DNA from: an uncultured bacterium
Lineage (GTDB): Bacteria; Bacteroidota; Bacteroidia; Chitinophagales; Chitinophagaceae
Direction of reading: 5' to 3'
DNA length: 6,028 bases
Assembly (NCBI GenBank): GCA_903957405.1
Contig: CAJBPC010000498.1
Location: 1-6,028 of the forward strand
Within the stretch, counting starts at the first letter, position 1; each line of letters opens with the position of its first letter. Positions 1 to 6,028 of this stretch are shown here, one piece after another. Below the pieces are notes generated by a model. The model searched no databases. It was not told the DNA's origin and saw only the letters and a list, made by a program, of their open reading frames with translations. A program made the translations under genes and the position numbers.

Positions 1-3
1 AAT

Positions 4-1704
4 TCACGCAGAAGATCGTGGATATCGCTCACCGCCTGATTCGAGAGCGGCTTTATAAACCAATCGACCGACTGCGTCAGAGATGATGATTTCACTCCTT
101 TCCCTGATGGATAATTTGAGTATGCCGTTTGTCACAGGATTTCCCAGTATGATGACTGTTTCGTTTCCGACGTTGACTTTCACAATTTTTGTATCCGAAA
201 AGGAGGACTTGCCATCCAGATCTCTTTGTAGGATTCTGTATTGGTAGGAGCCTGGAGTGACCGTTCTATCGAGGTATGTGTATTTTTTAGATGTAGATGA
301 ATTGCCCGCAGCGGTTACGTTTCCGATATCATTCCAAATTTGTCCATTCTGGCTGCGTTGTATGACAAAATCCTTTGTGTTTTGTTCCATCAGCGTGGTC
401 CATGCAAGTTTCACACCCTCTGTTGCAAGGGATACTGTGAATCCTCCCCATGTGAGGGGTAATGCATCGGTATCGGTTGCCGTATTGTTGGAAGGTGTCG
501 GGTCAGCGTAATCCGGGGGGGAAGTTACCGTAGCGGTGCTGGTCTGGTTTCCTGTGGTGGATGCGCCGACAGTCGCAGAGATGGTGAATGTGGCGGTTGA
601 TCCTGGAGGAAGGTTTGCGAGACTGTAATTGTTGATCGATCCACTACCATTCGCTGAAGAGGCGCCGCCGGAATAGGTGACTGTCCAGTTGCCATAGGTG
701 ATGCCTGAAGGCTGCAGGTTATTGACGATCGCGCCAGGTACACTTACGGTTCCTGAGTTATTGGTAACTACAATGACATAAGTCAGTGTTCCGCCGGGTG
801 TGTAATTGCTTCGGTTATCCGTGATGGTTATGGACAGATCCGCGAGGACGGCGGGTGTTTCATCCGAGTTGTCGCCAATATCTCTAAGGCCGGTTGTGGG
901 GAAGGACGAGATAAATGAAAGGTAGGTGAGTGCCCCGGTTGTCATATTCACCTCATACCATTTACCGTTAGTATAATTGTGTCCGAACATTGCTGTCTGA
1001 TTGCTATTGAAACCGATCTGGAGACCTATCACATTTGAGTTTTCCGGGTCAATAGTGGTGGCGGATATGAGGGTTGCGACATTTTGTAATGATGTTGGGG
1101 TTAGGGTAGCAACCAGGGTTGTAAGGTCAATTGAATAGAAAACCCCTCCTGGTCCAGCCGCAGTCATGGCATACATTTTCCCTGCAGCATTGATTACTAT
1201 GTCACCAAACCTGTTGTTTGCCTCCGTGAGGGATGAATTGGTGATGCCGTATTGGGTAAGGCTGGAGAAGGTAGGTTGTCCGGACGTGTATGTCAGGCTG
1301 ACCTTGTTCAATGTATGCGTTCCTTCGTTGAAGAACCAGTAGGCGTTATTGTAATAAGCTGCATTGGCGGGTAGCGTTGTCGGGCTTCCGATCTGGGATG
1401 TTGTGGCTACCTGGCGAAGATCGGAACCCCTGTCCCAATAGAACAGGGTTTTCGAATTATCCAAGAATATGAAATGATTTCTTGCATTGTCGTATGCGAA
1501 TGCGTTGGAAACACCTGTAAGAGAGGTTGTATAAACGATCCGGGTTGTTTTTGAAACCATGTCCACCTCGGCTATCTCATTGTTGTCGTTGATACCATAG
1601 ATATAACTGGGTACCTGGGCATGAGCGGTGATTGATAGACCGATGATCATCAGGGATAGGAATGAGAATGACTTAAAAACGAATGTGCGTAGATTTTCCT
1701 TCAT
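4..1704 (-). CDS. Secreted DUF11 surface protein with probable T9SS sorting domain, C-terminus apparently frameshifted
   Basis: The start is placed at the ATG at 1704 because it directly begins a signal peptide (MKENLR, hydrophobic core to about residue 25, cleavage likely AHA|Q after residue 29). The in-frame ATG at 1782 would bury that signal behind 26 residues. From this start the protein is 566 residues. Residues 34-282 look like the repetitive beta-propeller-like domain seen before DUF11 domains (YIYGINDNNEIAEVD, then repeated Y/F-rich strands). Residues 288-410 are a DUF11 module (ADLSITITDN, TYVIVVTNNSG, NLPPGSTATFTI, PSNNTATDTD). Residues 425-510 are a fibronectin-like module common in Bacteroidota surface proteins (VKLAWTT, DFVIQRSQNG, YQYRILQRD). 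Residues 519-552 begin a type A T9SS sorting domain (GNPVTNGILKLSI, ISDAVGRLVYK). The frame then stops at 4-6, short of the usual 'LxxGxY' end. Likely role: cell-surface or adhesin-like protein exported through the outer membrane; ligand unknown. The domain calls are from recognition, not a search. Confidence 0.85.
   Translation of the reverse strand: MKENLRTFVFKSFSFLSLMIIGLSITAHAQVPSYIYGINDNNEIAEVDMVSKTTRIVYTTSLTGVSNAFAYDNARNHFIFLDNSKTLFYWDRGSDLRQVATTSQIGSPTTLPANAAYYNNAYWFFNEGTHTLNKVSLTYTSGQPTFSSLTQYGITNSSLTEANNRFGDIVINAAGKMYAMTAAGPGGVFYSIDLTTLVATLTPTSLQNVATLISATTIDPENSNVIGLQIGFNSNQTAMFGHNYTNGKWYEVNMTTGALTYLSFISSFPTTGLRDIGDNSDETPAVLADLSITITDNRSNYTPGGTLTYVIVVTNNSGTVSVPGAIVNNLQPSGITYGNWTVTYSGGASSANGSGSINNYSLANLPPGSTATFTISATVGASTTGNQTSTATVTSPPDYADPTPSNNTATDTDALPLTWGGFTVSLATEGVKLAWTTLMEQNTKDFVIQRSQNGQIWNDIGNVTAAGNSSTSKKYTYLDRTVTPGSYQYRILQRDLDGKSSFSDTKIVKVNVGNETVIILGNPVTNGILKLSIRERSEIIISDAVGRLVYKAALESGGERYPRSSA
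27..42 (-). other. Suspected frameshift site in the sorting domain
   Basis: On the coding strand the annotated frame reads ...ALESGGERYPRSSA and stops. Dropping one G of the GG at 35-36 gives ...ALESAVSDIHDLLREF, which stays open to the window edge. That continuation resembles the strand-then-turn segment ('xxxI..L') expected at this point of a T9SS type A sorting domain. The third frame meets a stop immediately (TGA within GGTGAG). If this is a real mutation or a sequencing error, the gene continues beyond base 1. If the stop is genuine, the protein lacks the end of its sorting signal. Confidence 0.5.
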
Positions 1705-1826
1705 GGAGCTTGTTTGGGTGGCAAAAAATGAAATCCGGGTGAAATGGGTATGGATGAGAAGTAGTGTTATTGCAGACAACACTTTTTGGTTCTCAATTAG
1801 GATTTCAAAGGGAGGGATATCTGAAG

Positions 1827-1834
1827 CAAATGTA
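1827..1834 (-). promoter_or_regulatory. Candidate Bacteroidota -7 element for the DUF11 gene
   Basis: The minus strand reads TACATTTG, an exact match to the Bacteroidota sigma-factor -7 motif TAnnTTTG. It lies just downstream of the peptidase-gene terminator and is the only exact match I found on this strand between that hairpin and the DUF11 gene start at 1704. It would give a leader of roughly 115-120 nt. No TTG at the proper -33 distance is visible, so the call rests on one half of the promoter and is tentative. Confidence 0.35.
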
Positions 1835-1858
1835 AATAAATCAATGAGTTGTTAAATA

Positions 1859-1888
1859 AAGAAAGGGACATTTATATGTCCCTTTCTT
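1859..1888 (-). terminator. Probable intrinsic terminator of the S46 peptidase gene
   Basis: A perfect inverted repeat has 13-bp arms (1859-1871 and 1876-1888; AAGAAAGGGACAT against ATGTCCCTTTCTT) and a 4-nt loop. It begins 36 nt past the stop codon of the peptidase gene. Read on the minus strand, the 3' arm ends in CTTTCTT and is followed by TATTT, a modest U-rich tail. The plus strand has no T run after the hairpin and no gene arriving from the left, so the minus-strand role is the reasonable one. Confidence 0.75.
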
Positions 1889-1924
1889 GAAAAAAAGCGT
1901 AATCCTATTGAGAATATCGGTAAA

Positions 1925-4084
1925 TCATCTCATCAGTTTCAATTCACGAATCAGGTGAGATGCGCCACCAAGTTTGTCGATGCACCAGAGTACATAGCGA
2001 ACATCCACACAGATGGTTCTGTTGAGGTCCTTGTCGAAATGGATTTTATGGCTCAGCGCCTCATAATTTCCGTCGAATGCAAGTCCAATGAGTTCTCCAT
2101 TGCCGTTCAGTACGGGAGAGCCTGAATTCCCACCGGTGATATCGTTCGTGGTGATGAAGCCTACGACAAGGTCGTTGCGTTGTTTATCGATGTATTGCCC
2201 GTAGTCTTTTCTAGCGACTTTTTCGATGAGCGAGGCGGGCAGGTCGAATTCATAGTCTCCGGGTTTGTATTTCTCCATCAAGCCTTTCATGGTTGTCACG
2301 AAGTCATACTTCACGGCATCCCTGGGTTGGTAGCTTTTTACTTGACCGTAGCTTGTGCGCATCGTGAAAGTCGCATCGGGATACATGATTTTTGCGGGGT
2401 TCATTTCGCGAATGCCTTTCAAATAGATCCGGCCGAGTTCTGCGTCTGCTGCCATGAACTGCTGCCTTGACGCTCCGTATTTGCTGTTGTAGTTCTTAAG
2501 GAACTGGCTGGCGGCGGCAAAGGCGGGATCGTTTTGAAGTTTTACGGCATCGGGATTGGCTTTGAATGCATTCCACCGCGCATCGTCTGTGATGATGGAA
2601 GAGCCGAAAACGTTGGCGGCATATTTCGCATAAGCAGCATCGTCTTTAAGGTCGCCGAAACCACTTTTCAGATTCTCGAAGAAACCTATCGGATGTTGAT
2701 TTTTATCGACGTTATGGTAGAACATCTTCATGGCGTCCGCCAAAATCTTTTTGTCGGAGGGCAGGTCGGCCTCTGCAAGGAAAGTCTTTCTGGAGCGGTC
2801 AGCGGCCTCGAGGCCTTTTTTCACATCCGGGTGATCGATGCCTTTCCTGACCATGTCGGATTCCAATGACATCATCGATGCTGCGAAGGCGAGTAGTGGT
2901 GAGCCAAGAACGCCTTCGTTGATGTACATGCGATGGCGTGCATTGGGTTCCCACTGCGCATAGGCTTTTTGCCAGTCGTTGAAGATGTTCTCATATCCCG
3001 GCTTTCCTTTTGCCCAATTCAGGAAGGCCTTTTCATCCGCCTGTTTCTTTTCATAGATGCGGAACTTCCGGAGTTGTTTCGATTCTCCGTCGAAGAATTT
3101 CCAATAGTTGGCGATGCCTGCGTAGGAGGAGGCGAGTTTGAGCTTCACCGCGGGGTTGTTCTTCATCTGTTCGAACATGTGTTTCAGGCGCATGTCCCGG
3201 AGTTCGACCAGTGCGGGATTTTCGATATCGGTCTTGAGTTTCACGCCGAATGAAGTCTCGTAGCGATTGGTACCGCCCGGATATCCGTATGTCATTGCGT
3301 AGTCACCATCCTTTACGCCTTTGATGGAGACGGGAAGGAAATACTTCGGTTTGAGCGGGATGTTGTCAGGAGCGTAGTCTGCCGGCTTTCCGTCCTTTCC
3401 CATGTAGACGCGGAAGACGGAGAAGTCGCCGGTATGCCTTGGCCATTCCCAGTTGTCGGTATCCCCGCCGTATTTTCCGATGCTTTCTGAAGGCGTACCA
3501 ACCAAGCGCACATCCTTGAAGCGCTGGTACACGAAGACCAAAAACTGGTTCCCTTTGAAAAGAGCGTTGACCCTTGCCTCAACCATCTTGGCAGGATCGG
3601 AATACTGTTGGTTTATCAGGGCGGAGACCTCAGCCACCTTCTTGGCCCGATCTGCGCCGGTGAGCCCATTGGCAGCACTGTCGATCTTTGCGGTGACATC
3701 TTCTATCTTCAGCAGGAACTGCACGCTGAGTCCTGCAGCCGGAATCTCATCCGCCTTTGTCTTTGCATAGAAGCCGTCGCGCAGGTAATTGTTCTGCACG
3801 GAGCTTGCTGCGGCGATTGCGCCGTATCCGCAATGGTGGTTGGTGAAGACCAGCCCCTCCGCACTCACGATTTCTCCCGTACAGCCTCCTCCAAAGATGA
3901 TGATCGCATCCTTGATGGAAGCTTTGTTGATGCTGTAAAGCTGATCCTTGGAAAGCTTTAGTCCACGCTTCACCATGTCGTTGTACACTTGCTGCCCCAA
4001 TAGCATTGGAAGCCACATGCCTTCATCTGCCATGGTCAACAGGCTCGACAGGAAGAAGGCCGCTGTCATGATTATTCTTTTCAT
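1925..4084 (-). CDS. S46 family dipeptidyl-peptidase, DPP7-type
   Basis: This is a complete 719-residue protein, the usual S46 length. A signal peptide (MKRIIMTAAFFLSSLLTMA, cleavage near A19|D20) leads into DEGMW, the usual mature N-terminus of this family, which confirms the start at 4084. The chymotrypsin-like catalytic residues are split around a long helical insert: His84 in TNHHCGY; an acid in the segment GGDTDNWEWPRHTGDF, most likely Asp220 (Asp208 and Asp210 are alternatives); and Ser654 in GGNSGSP. Residues of roughly 285-570 form the alpha-helical lid typical of S46. Eighteen residues after the serine, in GLAFDG, is Gly672. That position is Gly in DPP7 (hydrophobic-type P1) and Arg in acid-specific DPP11, so DPP7-type specificity is inferred. 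Expected role: removing dipeptides from the N-termini of oligopeptides in the periplasm or at the cell surface, feeding peptide catabolism. It has its own promoter and terminator, so it is probably monocistronic. Family assignment is very secure; exact P1 preference is inference. Confidence 0.95.
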   Translation of the reverse strand: MKRIIMTAAFFLSSLLTMADEGMWLPMLLGQQVYNDMVKRGLKLSKDQLYSINKASIKDAIIIFGGGCTGEIVSAEGLVFTNHHCGYGAIAAASSVQNNYLRDGFYAKTKADEIPAAGLSVQFLLKIEDVTAKIDSAANGLTGADRAKKVAEVSALINQQYSDPAKMVEARVNALFKGNQFLVFVYQRFKDVRLVGTPSESIGKYGGDTDNWEWPRHTGDFSVFRVYMGKDGKPADYAPDNIPLKPKYFLPVSIKGVKDGDYAMTYGYPGGTNRYETSFGVKLKTDIENPALVELRDMRLKHMFEQMKNNPAVKLKLASSYAGIANYWKFFDGESKQLRKFRIYEKKQADEKAFLNWAKGKPGYENIFNDWQKAYAQWEPNARHRMYINEGVLGSPLLAFAASMMSLESDMVRKGIDHPDVKKGLEAADRSRKTFLAEADLPSDKKILADAMKMFYHNVDKNQHPIGFFENLKSGFGDLKDDAAYAKYAANVFGSSIITDDARWNAFKANPDAVKLQNDPAFAAASQFLKNYNSKYGASRQQFMAADAELGRIYLKGIREMNPAKIMYPDATFTMRTSYGQVKSYQPRDAVKYDFVTTMKGLMEKYKPGDYEFDLPASLIEKVARKDYGQYIDKQRNDLVVGFITTNDITGGNSGSPVLNGNGELIGLAFDGNYEALSHKIHFDKDLNRTICVDVRYVLWCIDKLGGASHLIRELKLMR

Positions 4085-4104
4085 AATGCAACTTTTTATG
4101 ACCT

Positions 4105-4131
4105 CAAACCTACTTTGAAATACGCAAACAA
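4105..4131 (-). promoter_or_regulatory. Bacteroidota-type promoter of the S46 peptidase gene
   Basis: On the minus strand TTG (4131-4129, within TTGTTTG) is followed after 16 nt by TAGGTTTG (4112-4105), an exact TAnnTTTG -7 element. The spacing is at or just below the short end of what is reported for this lineage. Transcription would start near 4098, giving a leader of about 14 nt before the ATG at 4084. No Shine-Dalgarno sequence is evident, as is usual in Bacteroidota. Confidence 0.55.
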
Positions 4132-4183
4132 CATTTATTTTCGCATTTATATTCGTTCAAAATCAATCAATCCATACGCAAAC

Positions 4184-4504
4184 ATGATCGTCACCACCAC
4201 CCCCACCATCGAAGGACGGACTGTCCGCACCTATCTTGGCGTCATCAGTTCCGAGACCATCATCGGGGCCAATTTCATTAAGGACATGCTTGGAGGTCTC
4301 CGAGATTTTTTCGGTGGACGCAGCAGCACCTATGAGAAGGTCATGGAAGAGGCCAAGGAGAGCGCATTGCGCGAGTTGGAAGATAAGGCTCGGGCGATGG
4401 GTGCCGACGCAGTGATCGGTATAGACCTCGACTTCGAGACCATCGGTGCAAACGGCAGCATGCTGATGGTGAGTGCTTCTGGCACGGCCGTGAAACTTGC
4501 GTGA
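4184..4504 (+). CDS. ybjQ: YbjQ/UPF0145 family protein
   Basis: This is a complete 106-residue protein, close to the roughly 107 residues usual for YbjQ. Family hallmarks are the opening MIVTTTPTIEGRTV, the central GANFIKDMLGGLRDFFGGRS segment, the amphipathic helix YEKVMEEAKESALRELEDKA (residues 50-69), and the signature GADAVIGIDLDFE (residues 73-85) before a final strand MLMVSASGTAVKL. The start at 4184 is chosen over the in-frame ATG at 4115 because homologues begin at MIV and because the 23 extra residues come from AT-rich, promoter-like DNA overlapping the divergent peptidase promoter. No signal peptide; probably cytosolic. The family forms small homo-oligomers and has been called a putative heavy-metal-binding domain, but its cellular function is not established and no Cys/His metal site is visible here. 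It is transcribed away from the peptidase gene and converges on the patatin gene with a 22-bp gap. Confidence 0.93.
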   Translation: MIVTTTPTIEGRTVRTYLGVISSETIIGANFIKDMLGGLRDFFGGRSSTYEKVMEEAKESALRELEDKARAMGADAVIGIDLDFETIGANGSMLMVSASGTAVKLA

Positions 4505-4526
4505 TCCGGCCGGTTCATCTTATGCG

Positions 4527-6028
4527 TCAGTCTGAGAACAGGTTCCGAAGGCTCTTTGCATCTTTTCGATTCAGGGCATCAATGAATCGGTCGAGTTTGG
4601 CGTAACGCTCCAACCGCGCGTTCATCTTATCCAGGTTTGCGCGTGATATGACCCAGTTCATCGGATATTGGTCCATCTCTCCGTCTTCGTAGAGGTTGAA
4701 GGGTATGTAGGTCGTGTCACCTTTGTTGATCTGCAGCAGGTAACGCATCAGCCTTAAATTGTTCACATGCGTTTGGGTGCTGTATGAACCCAGCAACGTG
4801 CTGATGGGTGCCGCCAGATCGTTGACGAGGGGATGCACTTTTTTTACCGGGGATTCCCCTTTCGGGGCGTTCGTGGTGTGGATGACATGAAACCGGAGTT
4901 TCCCCAGCCTGTGCGAAGGATTTTTCTCCAGGCTGTCTGCGATGATCCGCTGAAGTTCCATGATGATCTCATGCACGACCCCTGCACCTGAATTATCGAA
5001 GTACCCGCCATCCACATAATAGTCCTCATTGATCCTTCCGGCCGGACTCACATACGGGAACCGCGCTCCCAATACCATCATCGTGCTCAGCCTGACATCA
5101 TCCTTCCATGGGATCAGCCTGCCAAGCACGTCGAGTCGTTTGCCGAACACGGCCGTGTCGATGCGAATGGTGCTTATCACGCCCGGTCTTCCGTCCTGCA
5201 TGCGTGTGGCATTGATCATGAGGATCGGCATGTTGCAGCCTGTGAGGGAATAATCAGAGAATGGCTTGTTCATCAGGGCTCCCATCATGGAGCCATCGGG
5301 CACTTTTTCCATTGATTTCTCCAGTGCTGCCGCCCGATCATGAATGATGTCGAATGGGAAAATCGGTTTGAAGATGTCCGGTCCGAGTAGGCGGGCAAGT
5401 GTGAAGCTGAGGAAATCGTTCGACAGGTAAGTCCTGCACCTGTCCAGATTAGAGTATGCGTCACCGTTATGTTTGCCCGAATACAGCGATGCAAAGAAGG
5501 CCGCATTGCCGACGCTTCCGCCGGATGCGCCGGAGAGGCAGAAAAGATGCCTGGAGAAGCGTCCTTTTGTATCGTCTTCAATCCGGGACAGCACACTTGC
5601 CGTCCAATAGCCCGACCGTGATGCGCCGCCATCCGCCAGTGTGAGGAACACGGGATAGGTCTCCGTCGTCGGATCGGATATCTCTTCAGTTCTGTCTTTT
5701 ATCCATTGCGAGAAATACTGTTGAAGGTCTGCCCTTTGTGCGTACATATTTCCGACAGAGGCGTTTGCCGGAGGGATGCGCCGCACGTTGTGCGGTTCTG
5801 AGATGGCCCCGACGAGTATGACAAGCAACACGTAAAGAAAGTGGAAATTGATTTTATACTTGATCGACAGCAGTGTGATCATATTGGCAAATCCGACGAG
5901 TACGCCCATTGCCAGCAGGACGATCGGGAACGGACTGATGAAACGCGATGAAGAAAGGCTGAAGACGGCAGACAGATAAATGACGACGGATATGAGTGAA
6001 ATGGTGTTGAACGATTTGAAGATCGACA
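4527..6028 (-). CDS. Membrane-anchored patatin-like phospholipase (5' end outside the window)
   Basis: The frame is open from the stop at 4527-4529 to the right edge, so at least 499 residues are visible and the true start is probably beyond 6028. An ATG at 5909 exists, but 39 in-frame codons without a stop precede it and encode further hydrophobic segments (NTISLISVVIYLSAVFSL, then PFPIVLLAMGVLVGFANMI running through that ATG). A third helix follows (FLYVLLVILVGAI, about residues 24-36 from the 5909 ATG). Patatin motifs, numbered from that ATG, are the oxyanion-hole loop DGGASRSGYW (93-102), the nucleophile elbow GASGG with Ser129, and the catalytic Asp300 in YYVDGGYFDNSG. The Ser-Asp dyad is intact, so acyl-hydrolase activity on lipids is expected, with the catalytic domain tethered to the membrane by an N-terminal multi-helix region. 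Whether the active site faces the cytosol or the periplasm cannot be read from this fragment. The substrate is unknown, and the C-terminal region (about 350-460) is not recognised beyond the patatin fold. Confidence 0.9.
   Translation of the reverse strand, partial: SIFKSFNTISLISVVIYLSAVFSLSSSRFISPFPIVLLAMGVLVGFANMITLLSIKYKINFHFLYVLLVILVGAISEPHNVRRIPPANASVGNMYAQRADLQQYFSQWIKDRTEEISDPTTETYPVFLTLADGGASRSGYWTASVLSRIEDDTKGRFSRHLFCLSGASGGSVGNAAFFASLYSGKHNGDAYSNLDRCRTYLSNDFLSFTLARLLGPDIFKPIFPFDIIHDRAAALEKSMEKVPDGSMMGALMNKPFSDYSLTGCNMPILMINATRMQDGRPGVISTIRIDTAVFGKRLDVLGRLIPWKDDVRLSTMMVLGARFPYVSPAGRINEDYYVDGGYFDNSGAGVVHEIIMELQRIIADSLEKNPSHRLGKLRFHVIHTTNAPKGESPVKKVHPLVNDLAAPISTLLGSYSTQTHVNNLRLMRYLLQINKGDTTYIPFNLYEDGEMDQYPMNWVISRANLDKMNARLERYAKLDRFIDALNRKDAKSLRNLFSD

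Larger units (their letters stand above)
1790..1914. repeat. Imperfect inverted repeat bracketing the terminator
   Basis: TTCTCAATTAGGATT at 1790-1804 is matched in inverted orientation by AATCCTATTGAGAA at 1901-1914; the arms differ by one missing A. They enclose the terminator hairpin and the candidate -7 element. The right arm sits between the peptidase gene and its terminator, the left arm in the predicted leader of the DUF11 gene. I see no clear target-site duplication and no transposase. It could be an outer stem around the terminator, a tiny MITE-like remnant, or chance in AT-rich DNA. Confidence 0.45.

Noticed and set aside
1705..1782. Extended start of the DUF11 protein at 1782
   Set aside because: It would place 26 residues before a clear signal peptide, and no family feature supports it.
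1628..1855. A 75-codon plus-strand open frame across the DUF11 gene start and leader
   Set aside because: It covers the signal-peptide coding region in antisense and then AT-rich intergenic DNA, with no recognisable protein features.
2180..3961. Several plus- and minus-strand open frames of 89-117 codons inside the peptidase gene
   Set aside because: They lie wholly within a well-conserved S46 coding sequence, show no recognisable domains, and have compositions typical of out-of-frame shadows.
4115..4183. N-terminal extension of the YbjQ protein starting at 4115
   Set aside because: The extra 23 residues (MKYANNIYF...) are unlike the family N-terminus, lie in AT-rich intergenic DNA and would overlap the divergent peptidase promoter. 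The ATG at 4184 gives the standard length.
4505..4526. CCGGCCGG palindrome (4506-4513) as a bidirectional terminator between ybjQ and the patatin gene
   Set aside because: It is an 8-bp palindrome with no loop and no T run on either side, so a stable terminator hairpin is not supported.
5285..5644. Open frames of 115 and 62 codons inside the patatin gene
   Set aside because: They overlap the region encoding the intact patatin motifs and have the Arg/His/Ser-rich look of shifted-frame translation.

Overview
The window carries four protein-coding genes and looks like ordinary Bacteroidota chromosome, most likely a Chitinophagaceae-type organism. Lineage clues are a probable type IX secretion (T9SS) C-terminal sorting domain, a DUF11 plus 'LAWTT..EQNTKDFVIQRS' surface-protein layout, an S46 dipeptidyl-peptidase, matches to the Bacteroidota -7 promoter motif (TAnnTTTG), and little sign of Shine-Dalgarno sequences. 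The lineage is inferred from protein style; no marker gene is present.

Layout, left to right. (1) 4-1704, minus: a secreted surface protein with a signal peptide, a propeller-like N-terminal domain, one DUF11 domain, a fibronectin-like module and the beginning of a T9SS sorting domain. Its reading frame ends early at the window edge, and the +1 frame carries a plausible continuation, so a frameshift or sequence error is suspected. (2) 1705-1924: a 220-bp gap with a perfect 13-bp-stem hairpin (probable terminator of the peptidase gene), a -7-like promoter motif for gene 1, and an imperfect 14/15-bp inverted repeat bracketing both. (3) 1925-4084, minus: a complete S46 serine exopeptidase, DPP7-type by its S1-pocket residue. 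(4) 4085-4183: a divergent intergenic region with a good Bacteroidota promoter for the peptidase gene. (5) 4184-4504, plus: a complete YbjQ/UPF0145 family protein. (6) 4527-6028, minus: a patatin-like phospholipase, converging on ybjQ with a 22-bp gap. Its frame stays open to the right edge of the window, adding membrane helices upstream of the first ATG, so it is partial at the 5' end.

The genes do not form an obvious pathway. Three of the four products are predicted to be exported or membrane-bound (surface protein, periplasmic peptidase, membrane-anchored lipase), which fits an envelope or nutrient-scavenging neighbourhood, but each minus-strand gene appears to be its own transcription unit. 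I see no tRNA, rRNA, CRISPR array, transposase, phage gene or defence module, and no convincing undescribed system. The points most worth checking are the broken sorting domain, the extended membrane domain of the patatin, and the inverted repeat around the terminator.
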